64,000 bases of DNA from Membranipora membranacea (taxonomy: Eukaryota > Bryozoa > Gymnolaemata > Cheilostomatida > Membraniporidae): the NCBI GenBank assembly GCA_914767715.1, contig OU612070.1, positions 19,642,025 through 19,706,024 on the forward strand, in the 5' to 3' direction. Of this stretch, positions 12,970 to 25,245 are shown one piece after another. The position numbers were made by a program, and so were the translations under genes. Position 1 is the first letter of the stretch. Each line of letters opens with the position of its first letter. The notes under the pieces were generated by a model. It was not told the origin of the DNA. It did not search any database and saw only the letters and a list, made by a program, of their open reading frames with translations.

Positions 12970-13874
12970 ATTGAACTGGCTAAGAAAGATGGTTTCATCA
13001 ATATGGCCTCATCAAAAGTGTTTTCAAGGTCACCTGTGTAAATGACACATCATCGGAATGGGTCTCCCAACTGACAAAAAATATCTCACCATACAACTCT
13101 GTGTCTTTCAAACTTGTCAGATACAATGAACTAGCAAAATTATTTTGCTTTTCTGCATATTTTCCCAGGAAATCTGCAAGCAATCTCACCCAGATAAGAC
13201 AGAGACTGGCCCGCTCTAACCCACAACTGAACCCTTACTCATGGAAAATATACTGGGCTTATGAAAAAGAGTTTGGGCTACAAATATGCTATGGAATACC
13301 CCTAGTTCAATACAATTTGTTAAAAGCAGTGGAATTTAAGCCATACTTTGAGCTAAGCAGTGTTGAGCTTAAATTCTATAGGAATTACTTAGCTCCACCT
13401 GGTGGAAAGAAACCTCCTCACACCAATGAATCAAAGCCAATGACCAAACCACCCCAAAACGAGACAGCTCATACCCAAGTTGTCCCACCACCAGCAGCAG
13501 CAAACACACTGCCTTCACAGATCAACCAAAAAAAGCCCCAAACCACCAGGCCCAAAACATTGGCTAACAGTCAAAACCAAACCAGACAATGTCAAGAAAT
13601 ATTGACCCAAACCAGCAGGCCCAAAAACCAAACTGAATCTAAAAATAAGAATTATAGCAAGAGTCTAACAAACAGAGAGTTCAAAACTCCGATTCCCCCT
13701 CCCCCCATAGTTGGTCCAATACAAAGCCCCCCAGTAAACATCATGAGTTCAAAACTAAAGGCACCGACAGCCCTAATCAGATCCATATCCAATAATCAAC
13801 CCTTAAGAAAGACCTTGCTACCTGACCCACCAAAGGAAAACCCCAATCAAAGACATCGAGCTTATTTTGAATAG
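12970..13874 (+). pseudogene. Putative ORF1 of an RNase H-type LINE (LINE-A), 5' decayed
   Basis: The open frame from about 12990 to 13874 encodes an N-terminal globular part (WVSQLTKNISPYNSVSFKLV and following, continuing to about residue 110 after the first Met at 13101). After it comes a low-complexity tail rich in Pro, Gln, Asn, Lys and Thr. Upstream the same frame is broken by stops. Its position about 220 bp before a LINE endonuclease in the same strand, and the globular-plus-basic layout, suggest the nucleic-acid-binding ORF1 of that element. I see no CCHC knuckles. Assignment rests on context and not on a recognised domain; an unrelated host exon is possible but there is no splice support. 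Confidence 0.45.
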
Positions 13875-14095
13875 TAAGATAGTGTTAACCTCGCTCTTCA
13901 TCCCTTAACTTTCCATTAATTTTATTATAACCCTTGTTTTTCCCATCGTTACATTGCATTAGATATTTGATTTAACTGAATTGAAACACCGAAATTAAAA
14001 AAACCCAACCAACAAAGCAAAAAGCTACCCTACCCTACCTTAATCAGAACAAACCAAAACCAACACGGACATAAGTATTAGCCCTTCTAAAACAA

Positions 14096-15690
14096 TGACG
14101 GGCAACATCAGCAAGATACAATTTGTCCAGATCAACTTGCAGCATGCCAAAGCTAGCACACACTTACTATGTGCCCAGCTCTCACGGCTGCATACATTTA
14201 TAGCTCTAATCTAAGAACCTTGGGTTCTGAACAATGTGATACAAGAGCTCCCCAAAATTCCAAATACCAACTGCTTCTACCTTAAGAATGTTGGGAAACC
14301 AAGAGCTGCTATTTTGGCCTCCACCAACATTCAAATAGATCCTCTTCCCTTGATTTCAAGCAGCGACATTGTAGCCAACGCCATAAGACCCGACCCAACC
14401 CAGCAACTGTACAATAAAAACCAACCATTGTAGCATCTATCTATATTCTCATTGAAGATTTGCAATTTCCCTTGTGGAGGATTGGTGTCTTCAAAAGGGC
14501 CTCAGTGTTAACCCTGATAAAGCTGAGCTCCTTCTAGTGACACGAAAAAGAAACTATAAAATGCTACCAATATCAATATTTGGGAAGCAAATCCAACATA
14601 AATCATCAGTCAAATACCTTGGTGTGCACTTTGACCAAAAATTGACCTGGTCTTACCATGTTACATCCAAAATTGACAAAGCCTTGAAAACACTATGGTT
14701 TTGTAGGCGGGCAATAGGAATGAGATGGGGCCCCGGCCCCACCCAACTGCTATGGGTCCTGCAAAGCATTCTCCACCCTTTATTTCTGCACGGTATTATT
14801 GTATGGTGGGAGGCAACAACCAAAACCAACCATATTACTGAAATATCCAAAATAAATAGATCAGCCCTAATGTCTGCAACAGGAGCCTTTAGAACTACCC
14901 CCACCTTAGCTTTAGAAATCATCCTAAACATCCCTCCCCTTGAGATTAAGGCCCAGCAGTTTGCCATTAACAGCTGGTACAGACTGATCAGAACAGGCAT
15001 AACACCCCAACCAAATCTTGGCCACCATAAAACGATGGAATCAACCAGTACATCCACTCATCCATTCGATTTCACAAGTAAACAACTTATCTTCCCAAGT
15101 GATAAAGTTAGTTTTTTTAATACCCAGCGAAAGAGCAGTGGCTTGAGGAAAAAGTAGACACTAACAAATATGATATATGCTCCTACACTGATGGGTCATC
15201 CAATGAACTTGGGGTTTGAGTGGGCATACTCACCAAGGTAAAGGATGAAGATGCTGATCTCCAAAATGCAAACCAAAATGTTTCTATTTCACTATCTGTT
15301 ATATCAACTGTTTTCAATCTGAAATTCTTGCAATAGCCACTGCTGCTGCTAGTCTCTTGCAACATGATTGTAAAATGCTTTCTATTATATCTGATAGCAG
15401 ATCAGCGCTACAATCCCTTTAAAACCCAGCAATAAGAACTAAGACCAAACTAGACTGTATGAACAGTATAAACCAACTGGCCCAAACAAACCATCTAGAC
15501 CTCTTATGGGTGCCTGGTCACACAGGTATCCAGGGTAATGAGCGGGCGGATGAACTCGCTAACATTGGTGCGGCACTTGGCACCATGGGTCCTGACCCTG
15601 TTCCTCCAATTCCTTTTATTTACATAAAAGCTCAAACAAAGCAATGGATGCATCCAAATTGCCTATTTAAATGTATAAACAAGCATAGGC
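14096..15690 (+). mobile_element. LINE-A: non-LTR retrotransposon with RNase H, internally deleted and decayed
   Basis: In order: an AP-endonuclease start (FVQINLQHAKAST, from 14096) with a stop soon after; an endonuclease continuation at 14236-14433; then a jump straight to the reverse-transcriptase thumb at 14474 (GLSVNPDKAELLLVTRK, VKYLGVHFDQKLTW). The RT palm with its YADD box is missing, so several hundred codons are deleted. RNase H pieces follow: YTDGSS at 15189, ISDSRSALQSL near 15390, and WVPGHTGIQGNERADELA at 15510-15570. The RNase H domain places it near the R1/I/LOA type of LINE, not CR1. Multiple stops and frameshifts make it inactive. After a YIKAQTKQWM motif at about 15620-15650 the element breaks off into inverted tail sequence. 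Confidence 0.85.
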
Positions 15691-16380
15691 CATAGACCTC
15701 AAATAGATCTCACCAGATATACATACTTTTCATGTTCACCAACCAATGTATCAGAAGGAATGCAATAAAACAACTGTCCGACCATATTTTTTGCCTTGTC
15801 TTCAATGGGGAATAATACAACATGATTGTATTATCAGAGTACAGGTACAGGCATCCATAGTACTCAGCGGCCCCGGAAAGCAAGTTTGCTCTTGCATCTA
15901 ATGGTTATCAAACTTGCATGACTGACGAATGAAGTTAACAAGATCTGGAACCTCGATGCTTATTTTGGTTTCCTGGATGTCAGATGGTTTACCCAGAGTA
16001 TGAGTGGTTTTTGGAAATTTTCTAATGCTATTGTATTTGGGACAATGGTAAACATAATGAATATGGTCATCCTGGTTCGCACCACAACCAGGACATGAGG
16101 GCTCATCTGCTAATCTTAATTTGGTCAGGTGATACCTGAACTGTCCATGGCCTGTGATTGTGTTGATTGTGTGTGAGATGAGTGGTTTGCGTAGGTTTGG
16201 TAATTTTGAAAGGCTCTTCACATTCAGGGTGAGCAAAAATCCCTTAGTGCCTTTACATTTTGGGATTTGGAGCCAGTTTGAATGCACCTGTTCCTGCATC
16301 CATTGCTTTGTTTGAGCTTTTATGTAACGGAATTGGAGTAACAGGGTCAAACAAAATCACATCTTGTACATCTTTTAGAA
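15651..16380 (-). mobile_element. LINE-A 3' tail in opposite orientation (C-terminal zinc-binding region and 3' UTR)
   Basis: The minus strand encodes the protein downstream of the plus-strand element's break. It repeats YIKAQTKQWM (about 16295-16325), continues to a CPGCG-X8-H-X4-HCP zinc-binding box (about 16060-16100), and stops at 15898 after CKFDNH. The 3' UTR then runs to the junction at about 15651. The two copies of the YIKAQTKQWM segment overlap by about 60 bp but differ by a 5-nt indel that frameshifts the minus copy. They are therefore two diverged copies placed head to tail in opposite directions, and not a simple recent inversion. Confidence 0.8.
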
Positions 16381-18780
16381 AGGTTTGAGCCCAGAGGACC
16401 AAATATAAGTTTGAGTTTTCGGGTAACTAAATGTAGCTAGCCTAAATTGTCACTTTCTGGTGGAAGTTTATATAAAATTATGAGGTTGAGTGAATGATAG
16501 TTTGCCAGAAATGTTGGCTTTCCGGCCTATACAAAAGCGGGAATATTTTGTCCTTTAAATACTTTGCACCTTGAAAACTACAAAAAACTCCTGCTTGTTT
16601 AGAGCAGAAATGACAGATGTACTTTTTTCTTATAAAATTGGAATGCTCATAATAATGCGAGAAGCAATATAGGGACCTTTGGGCACCAAACCTGCTATAC
16701 AGAATTTGAATTTTGAGATTCAACCATTTGTGGGGTCCTGGAGGGGTCTATCTAGGGCTTATCTCCCCTGCCAAAAGCGCAATCAGAAGTTCAGAGGAGA
16801 TGCTTGACATTAGGATGCGCAACAAATAACAGAGTTAACATCCATAAATCCTTATAATGCAAGATCACATCAGGTTTGATATCCTTTCCAAACTTACCGC
16901 ATCCACTGCTGACTTGGAGGCTGTGGTTCGTGTTTGAGGACCTCTTTAAAATAAAAAATCAATTTTCCAAATTAAAAAAAAAATTCAACGGTACTTGTGA
17001 GAATCTTGATAACCTAAAACCTTGTATAACTTTTCAAGCTCTATAAATTGATATATGATGACCCTGCACCTGTAATTTCTGTTTTAAATTTCATATTTGA
17101 TCATGATATAACTGGTTCGGCCTTTATATACAAGATGTAAGATAGATGAAAGACGAGCGTAGAAAGCAAGTGCAAAGCAAAACATCAGGAGTGTCCTGAT
17201 TGTGTAAGGTGTGGGTCGCAATATTTATGTTTCAGGTTAATTTCCAGTCAGTCATTCCTGATTCGGAACTGGTACACCACTCATCCCAGCCTTGTTGAAC
17301 ATGACTAAAATTAGCGCCAGTTCCACAGTGGGCATATGTATGGGGGTAGCGTGAGTACTTGGGCTCCAGAGCCTGTAATCAAGAGGGATAACTCTTTTTT
17401 CTTTAAAGACGATGATGCAAATTCATACTCATTCATTTACTGTTTCTGCTATAAGGGCTCCAAAGGTTGTTGTACCAGCTGCAAAACCTGTGGCATGTAT
17501 CTGATCTGTGTAACGGTGCACACCGTTGCTGGGACAATTGTTTAAGTACTACTGTTCATACTAAGCAACTTGGCCAGCATTGGCGACGCAGGTCTGGTAA
17601 ATATATACAGTAGTATTGCTTATGTTTTTCCGAGTTATCTGCCTTGATCACTTACAGATGGGACCATATTTTTGCAAAATCTTATATAAGTCTTACTAAA
17701 AACAGAAAAGACTTTTTTGCTGTGAAAACTCATGGTTTCAGCATTTGACCAATATGTATTTGGTAATAAAAAAATTCAATTCAGTTTTGCTGGAAGAAAA
17801 AAAATATCCGAGAATCTTCGTTTCTAATTATAATGAAAACTAAATAAAAAATACATTAAATATAAAATTATTATCAATTATGAAGAAATTCGGTGTCAGT
17901 TTGGGAGGTGTCATGTAGTGAGCAGTTAAATTAATTTTTTTTAATTTTCCTACAATCGATCTTTTTAGGTGAGACTTGTATATTATCCGAAAGCTGAAGC
18001 TGCATCATCATTATTTCTCTATAATTTAATAATGTGTATTTGTTGAGTTTTGGTGTCAGGCCAAAAAATGACTGCTCCAATGATAGCATGTATAATAAAG
18101 TGCAAATCCATGGTCTAATCTTCTCGGCTCCCCTATAATGAGGGACACCTCCTGAGACAACCCCATATTTTCTCCGCTTAAGTTTTTTCTTTTTTGTTCT
18201 GTCACTGCATGAAAAACATTCCTAAAGATGATGTAGAATGACAATAAAAAGTATATATATCTTCCACGACAGGCTCATATTAACAGGTCCGAAATGTTTT
18301 TATGAGCCTGATCGAATATATTTCTGGAATCGTAGGCACATGCCTTTCCTTTGGTGTCCTCAATCATAACTCTAGCACCATGATCATGCTTGGTCCAAAG
18401 TTTCTTGAACAGTACATAGTGGGTAAGTCCGAAGTGTGATCAGGTGCAATGCTTGTCCATTCTCCAATGCTTTGTTTTTACTATGTTGATAGGGATATAA
18501 TGAAGGTATAAGCTGTGTTTTAAGTGGCCCCATCTCGGAACATAACAAATTCGTCTGTAGGGCATACCCAGTCTTAAAAGTGGGTGGGAACTGGTAGGAA
18601 CTTGTGAAGTATCTAGGGGAACGCTTAGAAAACAGTTCCCACTGAATTCTGTGCAAAAACTGTGTGAATGTGTCTCTATTTGTTCAGTTATCAATCATCA
18701 GTTATACTAATCTAGATCTATATTTATGCAGGATTGTCATGCCAAGCATGCATATAATTGCATAATTTGATATAGTTATT
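16381..18780. other. Gene-free stretch between two LINEs
   Basis: AT-rich sequence with short frames only. A segment near 17250-17300 (GGAACTGGTACACCACTCAT) resembles one near 37405 (GGTACTGGTACACTGTTCAT), suggesting an old dispersed repeat. Nothing else is recognisable. Confidence 0.35.
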
Positions 18781-18899
18781 GCCAAAAGTTTTGAACGCGG
18801 GAGGGCGCTATGCCGCCCCTCCTTGGGCCACTTTTGACCCGGACAGTAGAGTACCCACAAAGAAAGAAGTCCACTCTTTTGTGAATTTATTTCCACTTT

Positions 18900-21538
18900 C
18901 CGAGAATTTATTTCCACAACATGCGATCCCTCAACCCAGAAAAATTTGAAGAACTAAACCTACTATCTTCAAACTATTATTTCTTACTGCTAACTGAGTC
19001 CTGGCTAACTAAGGCCAAAGAGAAGCTATATGAGATAGCAGATTTCAACGTTCACTATACCCATAGAGTAAACAGAAAAGGAGGCGGAGTTGCCATTTAT
19101 GCAAGAAATGAGTTTTCTTGCAAAGTCCTTCAAAGATACACTAATCAACATGTATCTGCTTGCTGGTTGTTACATCGCCCTGCTAACTCTAATCACCATC
19201 CAGTGATTATTGGAGTTGTGTATCATCCTCCGAACCTATCCAAATGTATAAAAGAAGAAACAATTGATCATTTGGTTTCAAGTATAGCCAAATTCCTGGT
19301 TACACATAGATCAGCTCGTTTCATCATATGCGGCGATTTTAATGATCTTGACACTAGACATATATCTGTCCGGTTCCCTAATAGACAAATAGTCTCCTTT
19401 GCTACCAGAGAGAGTAATACCTTGGATCTTGTCTTCACAGATATTGCCGACTACTATGACAATTGCACAAAACTCTCTCCAATAAGCACAAATGACCATT
19501 GTGCAATTTCATTTGATCCATCAGACTGCAAATACACTCCAAGGTATCATACTGTCAAAAAAAGGGAAGTAACCACTGATTTGAAGGTACCTCTGACAAA
19601 GGAGCTAGCCAAGACAAATTGGGATTTCAATTACAATGAAAACTCACTCAATGTGAAAGTTGAGAAGTTCCAGGATTATGTATTGTCACTATATGATGAG
19701 CATTTTCCTATCAAGAATATCCGTGTACCTATGGGCAAACCTGCTATCACCTCTCCACTAATACGTAAGATGAAACGTGCAAAATACAGGGCTCATCCTA
19801 AAAACAACCCTGCTTGGAAAGCCCTGACAGCCATTCTGAAATTTCATCAACAGAAAGAACTACAGAAAAATACTGATAACGAAATAAATTCAGCAACCAG
19901 AGGATCTAAAGATTGGTGGAACAGCAAAAAGAGATTGAGGATTAACAACATCCGTTTTGTCTTCGTGGTGAGTGTCAATAACAATTGGATCACAAATGCA
20001 TAGTTCTCAGGTTACTATAACAGTAACCTTACCATCAACGACAGTGTCATTGAATTCCCTGACTACAATGTTACAATTGATGACATTCCTTCGGTAGAAG
20101 AATACACGGTAAACTCTCACCTAGAAAATATAGATACCACTCAGGCAACCATATCAGAGGATTACCCTTCATGGATATCAAAAAATAACTCGCATATCCT
20201 CTCTGAGCCTATAGCACACGTCATTAAGAAAATCTTTGAGTGTGGAAAATTTCCAATGTGATGGAAGCGAGCAGAGGTCGAACCTATCAACAAAGTACCT
20301 GATCCATCTACATATAAAGATTACCGCCCAATAAGTATTTTACATCATTTGAGCAAGGTTGCTGAGAGAATACTCTCCTGGCAAATTACAGAGAAACTTC
20401 CCACTCTCAAATACCAGTATGCTTACACGAGGAATATTGGTACCACATATGCTTCGGTGAACTTTTCATCTAGTGTGGCTAGCTTGCTTGATTGTAATGA
20501 CAATCTTGGTGTTCAGGCAATAATGCTGAACTTTTCTAAAGCATTCAACAAAATGCGTCCAGATCTCGCTGTCAAGAAACTTTTAAAACTGAAAATAGAT
20601 GGATATCTCGTAGCTATTGTTCAGGAGTTTCTCTCTAGTAGAGAACAATGTGTGAGGTTTCGCACCGGAAAATCCATCTTCAGTCCAATTAATATAGGTG
20701 TCCCCCAAGGGACAGTACTAGGTCCTCTACTCTAGAATGCATTTATCAATGACTTGTCACCACCAACACCACATCTTAAGTACGCTGATGACACAACTTA
20801 ATACCATCCGCTATCAAGATCTAACTGTCACTCGATCACACCTCTCAGTACTGCACTGATAACTTTCTGCTGTTGAATGTGAACAAAACTCTCTCCACTC
20901 TCTCACTTTGCAATAAACACTCACCATTGACACCTATAACATCAATCACTCTGAAATACTCTACACCCCAAATTTGAGGCTCCTTGGTGTGATATTTGAT
21001 GAGCACCTGAAGTTTCACTCCCATGTAGACCATAGCATTGACAAAACAAAACATTCTCTGCATGGTCTTATAAAGCTAAGAAAAGCTGGCGTGAGATCTC
21101 ATTCACTGATATTATTTTACAAAGCTAGAATTTTATCGGTTTTATCATATGCAGCCCCGTTCTGGTTCCCACACACCACCCAAAATGATAAGGATAAACT
21201 GGAGAGATTTCAAAAGCTCTGCACCAGAATTATGATTCCATATGAGGAAGACTATGAAGAGAGACTTTCTTTACTAAAGCTCGAAGAGCTAAAAATACAT
21301 CTTAATCCTCTTTGTTTTCGATATATTATTGCAAAGGTTAAAGAATATGAGAATCATCCATGTAAAATATTTTTGGAAGCCCGAAATCACCGTTCTATAA
21401 ATAGGGCAGCCTATATAGACAATGATATTTTTCATAAATACACCTGACTGCTTTGCTTTTATTTATTTATTTATGCATGGTCTTCATTTGTCATTGACTT
21501 TGATCGGCAATAATAAAGTATATATATATATATATACT
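18900..21538 (+). mobile_element. LINE-B: CR1/L2-like non-LTR retrotransposon, near full-length EN-RT, decayed
   Basis: An AP-type endonuclease is encoded at 18921-20003. It keeps the TESW glutamate, RKGGGVAIY, the ICGDFND box and the TNDHC end box. RT follows in the same direction: YKDYRPISIL, NFSKAFNKM (motif A), IGVPQGTVLGPLL (motif B), YADDTT (motif C, 20779-20796), then LGVIFDEHLKFHSHVDHSID and the C-terminal domain to a stop at 21445. AATAAA is at 21512 with a (TA)n tail to 21538. No RNase H. The order and thumb motif fit the CR1/L2 group. Inactivating changes include a stop before the YKDYRP region (20260), a stop after GPLL, one after ADDTT, and Asn in place of the motif A aspartates. 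The 5' end is probably truncated close to the endonuclease start. Confidence 0.88.
21518..21538. repeat. (TA)n tail of LINE-B
   Basis: The (TA)n run directly follows an AATAAA signal at the 3' end of LINE-B. Short tandem-repeat tails, not long poly(A), are normal for CR1/L2-type elements. Confidence 0.75.
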
Positions 21539-22360
21539 TAGACCGATTGGAATACCATTTAGCAATATCGAGTTTAGAATATCTTTCCGAAAGTCAAACA
21601 TGCATGAGTCTAGGTTCTATGTGTTGATGGAACCAAATTTAAAAGCTTGATTATTGATTATTTTATTTAAAAGGGACATTTCTAAAAGAATACATTAGCA
21701 GAAGGTTTAATGTGCATGCCTATTATCTTTGTTAAACTGGCATGAATGGCAGAATGATGTCACAACCTTGTTAAATTGTGCATAAATACAACTGTCTCTT
21801 GGATAAGACACAAGGATCATTGTCTAATACTGATACTAAGTCTCTGATAATCACATATTCTAATGGTATTGTGGATTGAAAGATCCTTTCACTTCTGGTG
21901 CAGCTGCCAAGGTAGCTGGCGAAAGAACAAGATGTTTGCGCTCATCTAAGGAGAAAGAGCCAGCAAACACGAAAAATAAAGGAATACAATAATAGGGACA
22001 AGCAGTACCTTCTTGATAAAAAGTACAATTTTACAATTGCTGAAAACAAAATTTGACAAGTATTTTCAGTAATTATTTCAAAGGCCTCTCAACACACAAC
22101 AATTATTGATTGTTGAGCCATATACGAATTTATGAGCTTACAAAACCCTCCCTCTTATCAACATCTCATCACAAAAACTTCGGGACTAGCAATGCTGCCT
22201 TGAATGATAGTACCACAGTTGAAAACACGACTCCACATGTATATACAATTAATGGTGTCATAGGTATTGATGGTTGAGTGATAAGAATCCATGAGCACTT
22301 AACACCTTTCTTTCTATCTATAACCTTATAAAAAAAACTACGTCTTGACTCAAAAACCCA
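21539..22360. other. Gene-free stretch between LINE-B and the PAN/F-type lectin gene
   Basis: AT-rich DNA without a convincing frame or repeat. Its right-hand part should include the 3' UTR of the minus-strand gene that ends at 22361. Confidence 0.35.
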
Positions 22361-23602
22361 TTACACATGTACTTCGAGCTCATATATATTGAGGTATTCA
22401 TTTCCTTCTACCATTGTGACGCGCACAAAGCATCCGATCATGCCTGCATAACATCTATGCATTCTTGCAGCAGGCTGATGTCCGGGTGAATATGAGCAGG
22501 CAGATTTGGTACCTCGTAAACCAAATCCTTCTTCTACATCATCCTCTGATATGCTGATAAGAACATTTTTCAGTCTTATACAAACCGCTAAAAATGATGA
22601 AGCATAACATGAAATCATTTGCAGTAATTTTAATTCTTTTTAACTTTACTCTTACTAAATTATGTAAATTCTTTTGTAATGAATTATGATTAAATGTCCG
22701 ATTGCCTGAAGTAAAAAGAGTCATGTTTTTTTTCATCATGGAAAAGACGATTAAATATCTTGGAGGGTGATAAATGCTTACAGAAAGTGTGTGGACACAG
22801 GTATCTAGGCATAATGGTTTGTCTCACCTATTGAAACTTCACATCTATTCCATATCTTAACACCTTGTATGCTCTCAACGTTAGTTAGGTGGATCTGTAT
22901 CCAAGGTGAAAGCTCTCTCTTTGTGTGGGCCATGCTCCCCTCATCATTGTATACTCCATCGATAGCATTCTCTGCCAGCTTAGGTCCTATGCCACTATAT
23001 ACACTTGACACGCTCACAGTAGTACCATTTTCTTTAATGAAAGAAAATATGGACATTTTTATTACTCAAGAAACAAGTCTATGAATGAAAATGCTGCATG
23101 TGAAGCTCCTTGAATTCTGGAAAAAAGGGCATTTCTTTTAAAAAAGAATAAAGTAATCTGATATAATAAATAAAATTCGTTGGTAGGTACCAGTTGAATC
23201 TGCATAGCTCACCAATTACTGTCAAGCACAGTCATTACATTTATATAAGGTTTCAACTGTCTTACTCCAAATGCATATAAGTTACAACAAACCTAATTGC
23301 TTTTTGTTGGTCAGATGCATGGGCATTGAAATGGCAAACACTTTTGTCCCCATTATATCATCTGTTGATATGCTTCCATAAAGATAACAGCTGTCAGCCG
23401 TCAAGGCCTCATAGGTGAATGCTATACATTCTCCTCCTCTATTCAGGCATTCCATCCCACACTGAGCTGCTGAATTAGCCTTGTGGGTGGTTGTTACAGA
23501 AGGATCTGCTTTGTCAATGAAGACAGCATTGAAATTCTTATCACCTTCAGTCAAAGTACACACAAGTAAATGAGAATACAGAAGAAAAACATAGACCCTC
23601 AT
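22361..23602 (-). CDS. Secreted PAN/apple plus F-type lectin (F5/8C-like) protein, 3 exons
   Basis: Minus-strand exons 23293-23602, 22828-23031 and 22361-22587 join in phase to give 246 residues. Residues 1-20 (MRVYVFLLYSHLLVCTLTEG) look like a signal peptide. Exon 1 then encodes a PAN/apple-like module: CGMECLNRGGECIAFTYEA followed by SCYLYGS. Exons 2-3 encode one F5/8C or fucolectin-type domain: SSVYSGIGPKLAENAIDG, GSMAHT, PWIQIHL, VKIWNR, RLKNVLISIS, GCFVRVTM and EYLNIYELEVHV. The protein is therefore probably extracellular and may bind carbohydrate. The usual F-type Arg-x-Asp pocket motif reads Arg-x-Glu here, with a longer loop before RLKN, so sugar specificity is uncertain. The exon 1 donor (GTTTGT) is weak; the other sites are good. 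A related PAN-lectin is at 36387-39771 on the same strand. Confidence 0.85.
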
Positions 23603-24140
23603 GTTTACGTGAGATGAGCTGTCTAACTGAATCCAACAAGATCATTTAAGCGTGTGGTTCCATTTCTGACACATCAATTAGACAAATTTAATCAATACGA
23701 TATCAGCACTACATCAGTGTTTTTTCATTTTGAGAACAGTATCCAACACAATAATCTTATCATTAGTTATTTATTATTTAACATATGCTAGTGCACTTTT
23801 CAATAACAAGTTTGGTACGCTAAAACCATGGTCGATATCAGTATCCTTTCAAATGTGTTTATTATAGAACTGTACATGGCAATACCGCAATGTAACTTAA
23901 TTCTAATGGATGGCAAATAAAGCTTGTATTATTCTAAGTTCATTCGAGATGCAACATGTCACTGTAGAAGTTCTGAACTGACTTGCAAGCAGTTCATTGA
24001 CTCTAAAAAATGTTGCAAATGAAGGTGAAGTACCCTATTTTTACAGCTCAACATATTAAGTGCAACATACTACCTATCAAAATCATACAAGGCCGTTTTC
24101 GGCCTTCGGCCGTTTTCTCCCGAGGGCCATTTTGGGACCG
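23603..24140. other. Upstream region of the PAN/F-type lectin gene
   Basis: About 540 bp without coding sequence. It should include the promoter, but unlike the C-type lectin gene no TATATAAG box is visible close to the start codon. A GC-rich imperfect palindrome (GGCCGTTTTCGGCCTTCGGC) lies at about 24090-24125. Confidence 0.35.
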
Positions 24141-24149
24141 AAACAACTC

Positions 24150-24575
24150 AAGGACATTTAATAGTCCAAATTGAGTAACGAGTTCAAATATTGGCAGTAT
24201 ATATTGAAATCACCACAGATTAGGAGTTGTGCATTCGCATGTCTTTTGGATAGTTTGAGGATAGTTGATTGGATGTTCTGCACCAGGGGGATGGTAAATG
24301 CTGCATACAATATATGGCTTATAATGTCCTACATTTGTCAAGACCCAGAGTGCTGATACAGTTTTAGATGAGTGAGAGGCTATAACTTTGGTCATGAAGC
24401 TCTGATTTATGAAGATAGCAACACTTCCACCAATGCGATTTTGTACGGTTGCAGAAATAGCTATTGAATCCATTGATGTTTGTAGATTGTTTTTTGATAT
24501 CATGAATTCAAGCTTCTGTCAGGCAGATTATATCATGTTTATGGGTGTGTGTATAGAGCTAATTCATAATGTTTC
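24150..24575 (-). mobile_element. LINE endonuclease fragment
   Basis: On the minus strand the fragment reads HKHDIICLTEA, then GGSVAIFINQ, VSALWVL, YIVCSIYHPPG and LICGDFNIY, in shifting frames. These are the successive boxes of an AP-type LINE endonuclease, similar in kind to LINE-B but in opposite orientation and too short and broken to be functional. Confidence 0.7.
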
Positions 24576-24589
24576 CAATTGTTAAGTGA

Positions 24590-25245
24590 CCTGCGGTCTG
24601 CCAAAACCCGCCACTGTAGCTACAAATCATACTTGTTTTTTTAGTGGTGGTTTTGGTCGACCAAAACCTCCAATAAAGAATTCTTATTTCAGACAGGTGA
24701 GCAGAACTCCCACCATAAATAGACTGATCATGTGACATAAACTATTCATAATTTCCTCAAGACTGGAAACCTTGCCAGTGCTAGGTGCTAGTGACTACCA
24801 AAGATGACCTGTTACTCCTTGATCATACATACATAATAATATACTTAATAGTTTAGTATTACTCTAATAATATTGTGAAACCTGTCCAGCAGTTGACTTA
24901 CATGAATGATGAGATACTGGATGACCACATCCATAGCTGTGGTTGGCTGATCCCATGTAAAAACAGTCACATAACTGGCATCGATCATCGATCATGTTTC
25001 TATTTCCCAACTATTATAAGCTTAATTGCAAAGCACTAGTCACTAGTACCTGGCAAGGTTACCCATCTTGAAGAAATTACGAACAATATTTATCAAATGA
25101 TCAGTCTTTTTATGGTGGGAGTTGTGCTCACCTGTCGGAAATATGAATGCTTTATTGGAGGTTTTGGTCGACCAAAACCGCCACTCAAAAGAAAATAAGT
25201 ATGATTTGTAGCTACAGTCGCGGTTTTGGTCGACCAAAACCGCCA
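24590..25245. mobile_element. Foldback element with SalI-centred palindromes
   Basis: A left arm (about 24590-24800) and right arm (about 25035-25245) are inverted copies of each other. Shared blocks include GTAGCTACAAATCATACTTG, GGTTTTGGTCGACCAAAACC, GAGCAGAACTCCCACCATAA and CAAGGTTACCC/ACCTTGCCAG-type sequence, around a loop of about 235 bp. Each arm also holds its own perfect palindrome around GTCGAC. There is no transposase. The structure fits a non-autonomous foldback DNA transposon. Confidence 0.75.

Noticed and set aside
18384-18694. Overlapping minus-strand frames of 84-90 codons upstream of LINE-B
   Set aside because: No recognisable family, no splice support, and two overlapping frames of similar length argue for chance.
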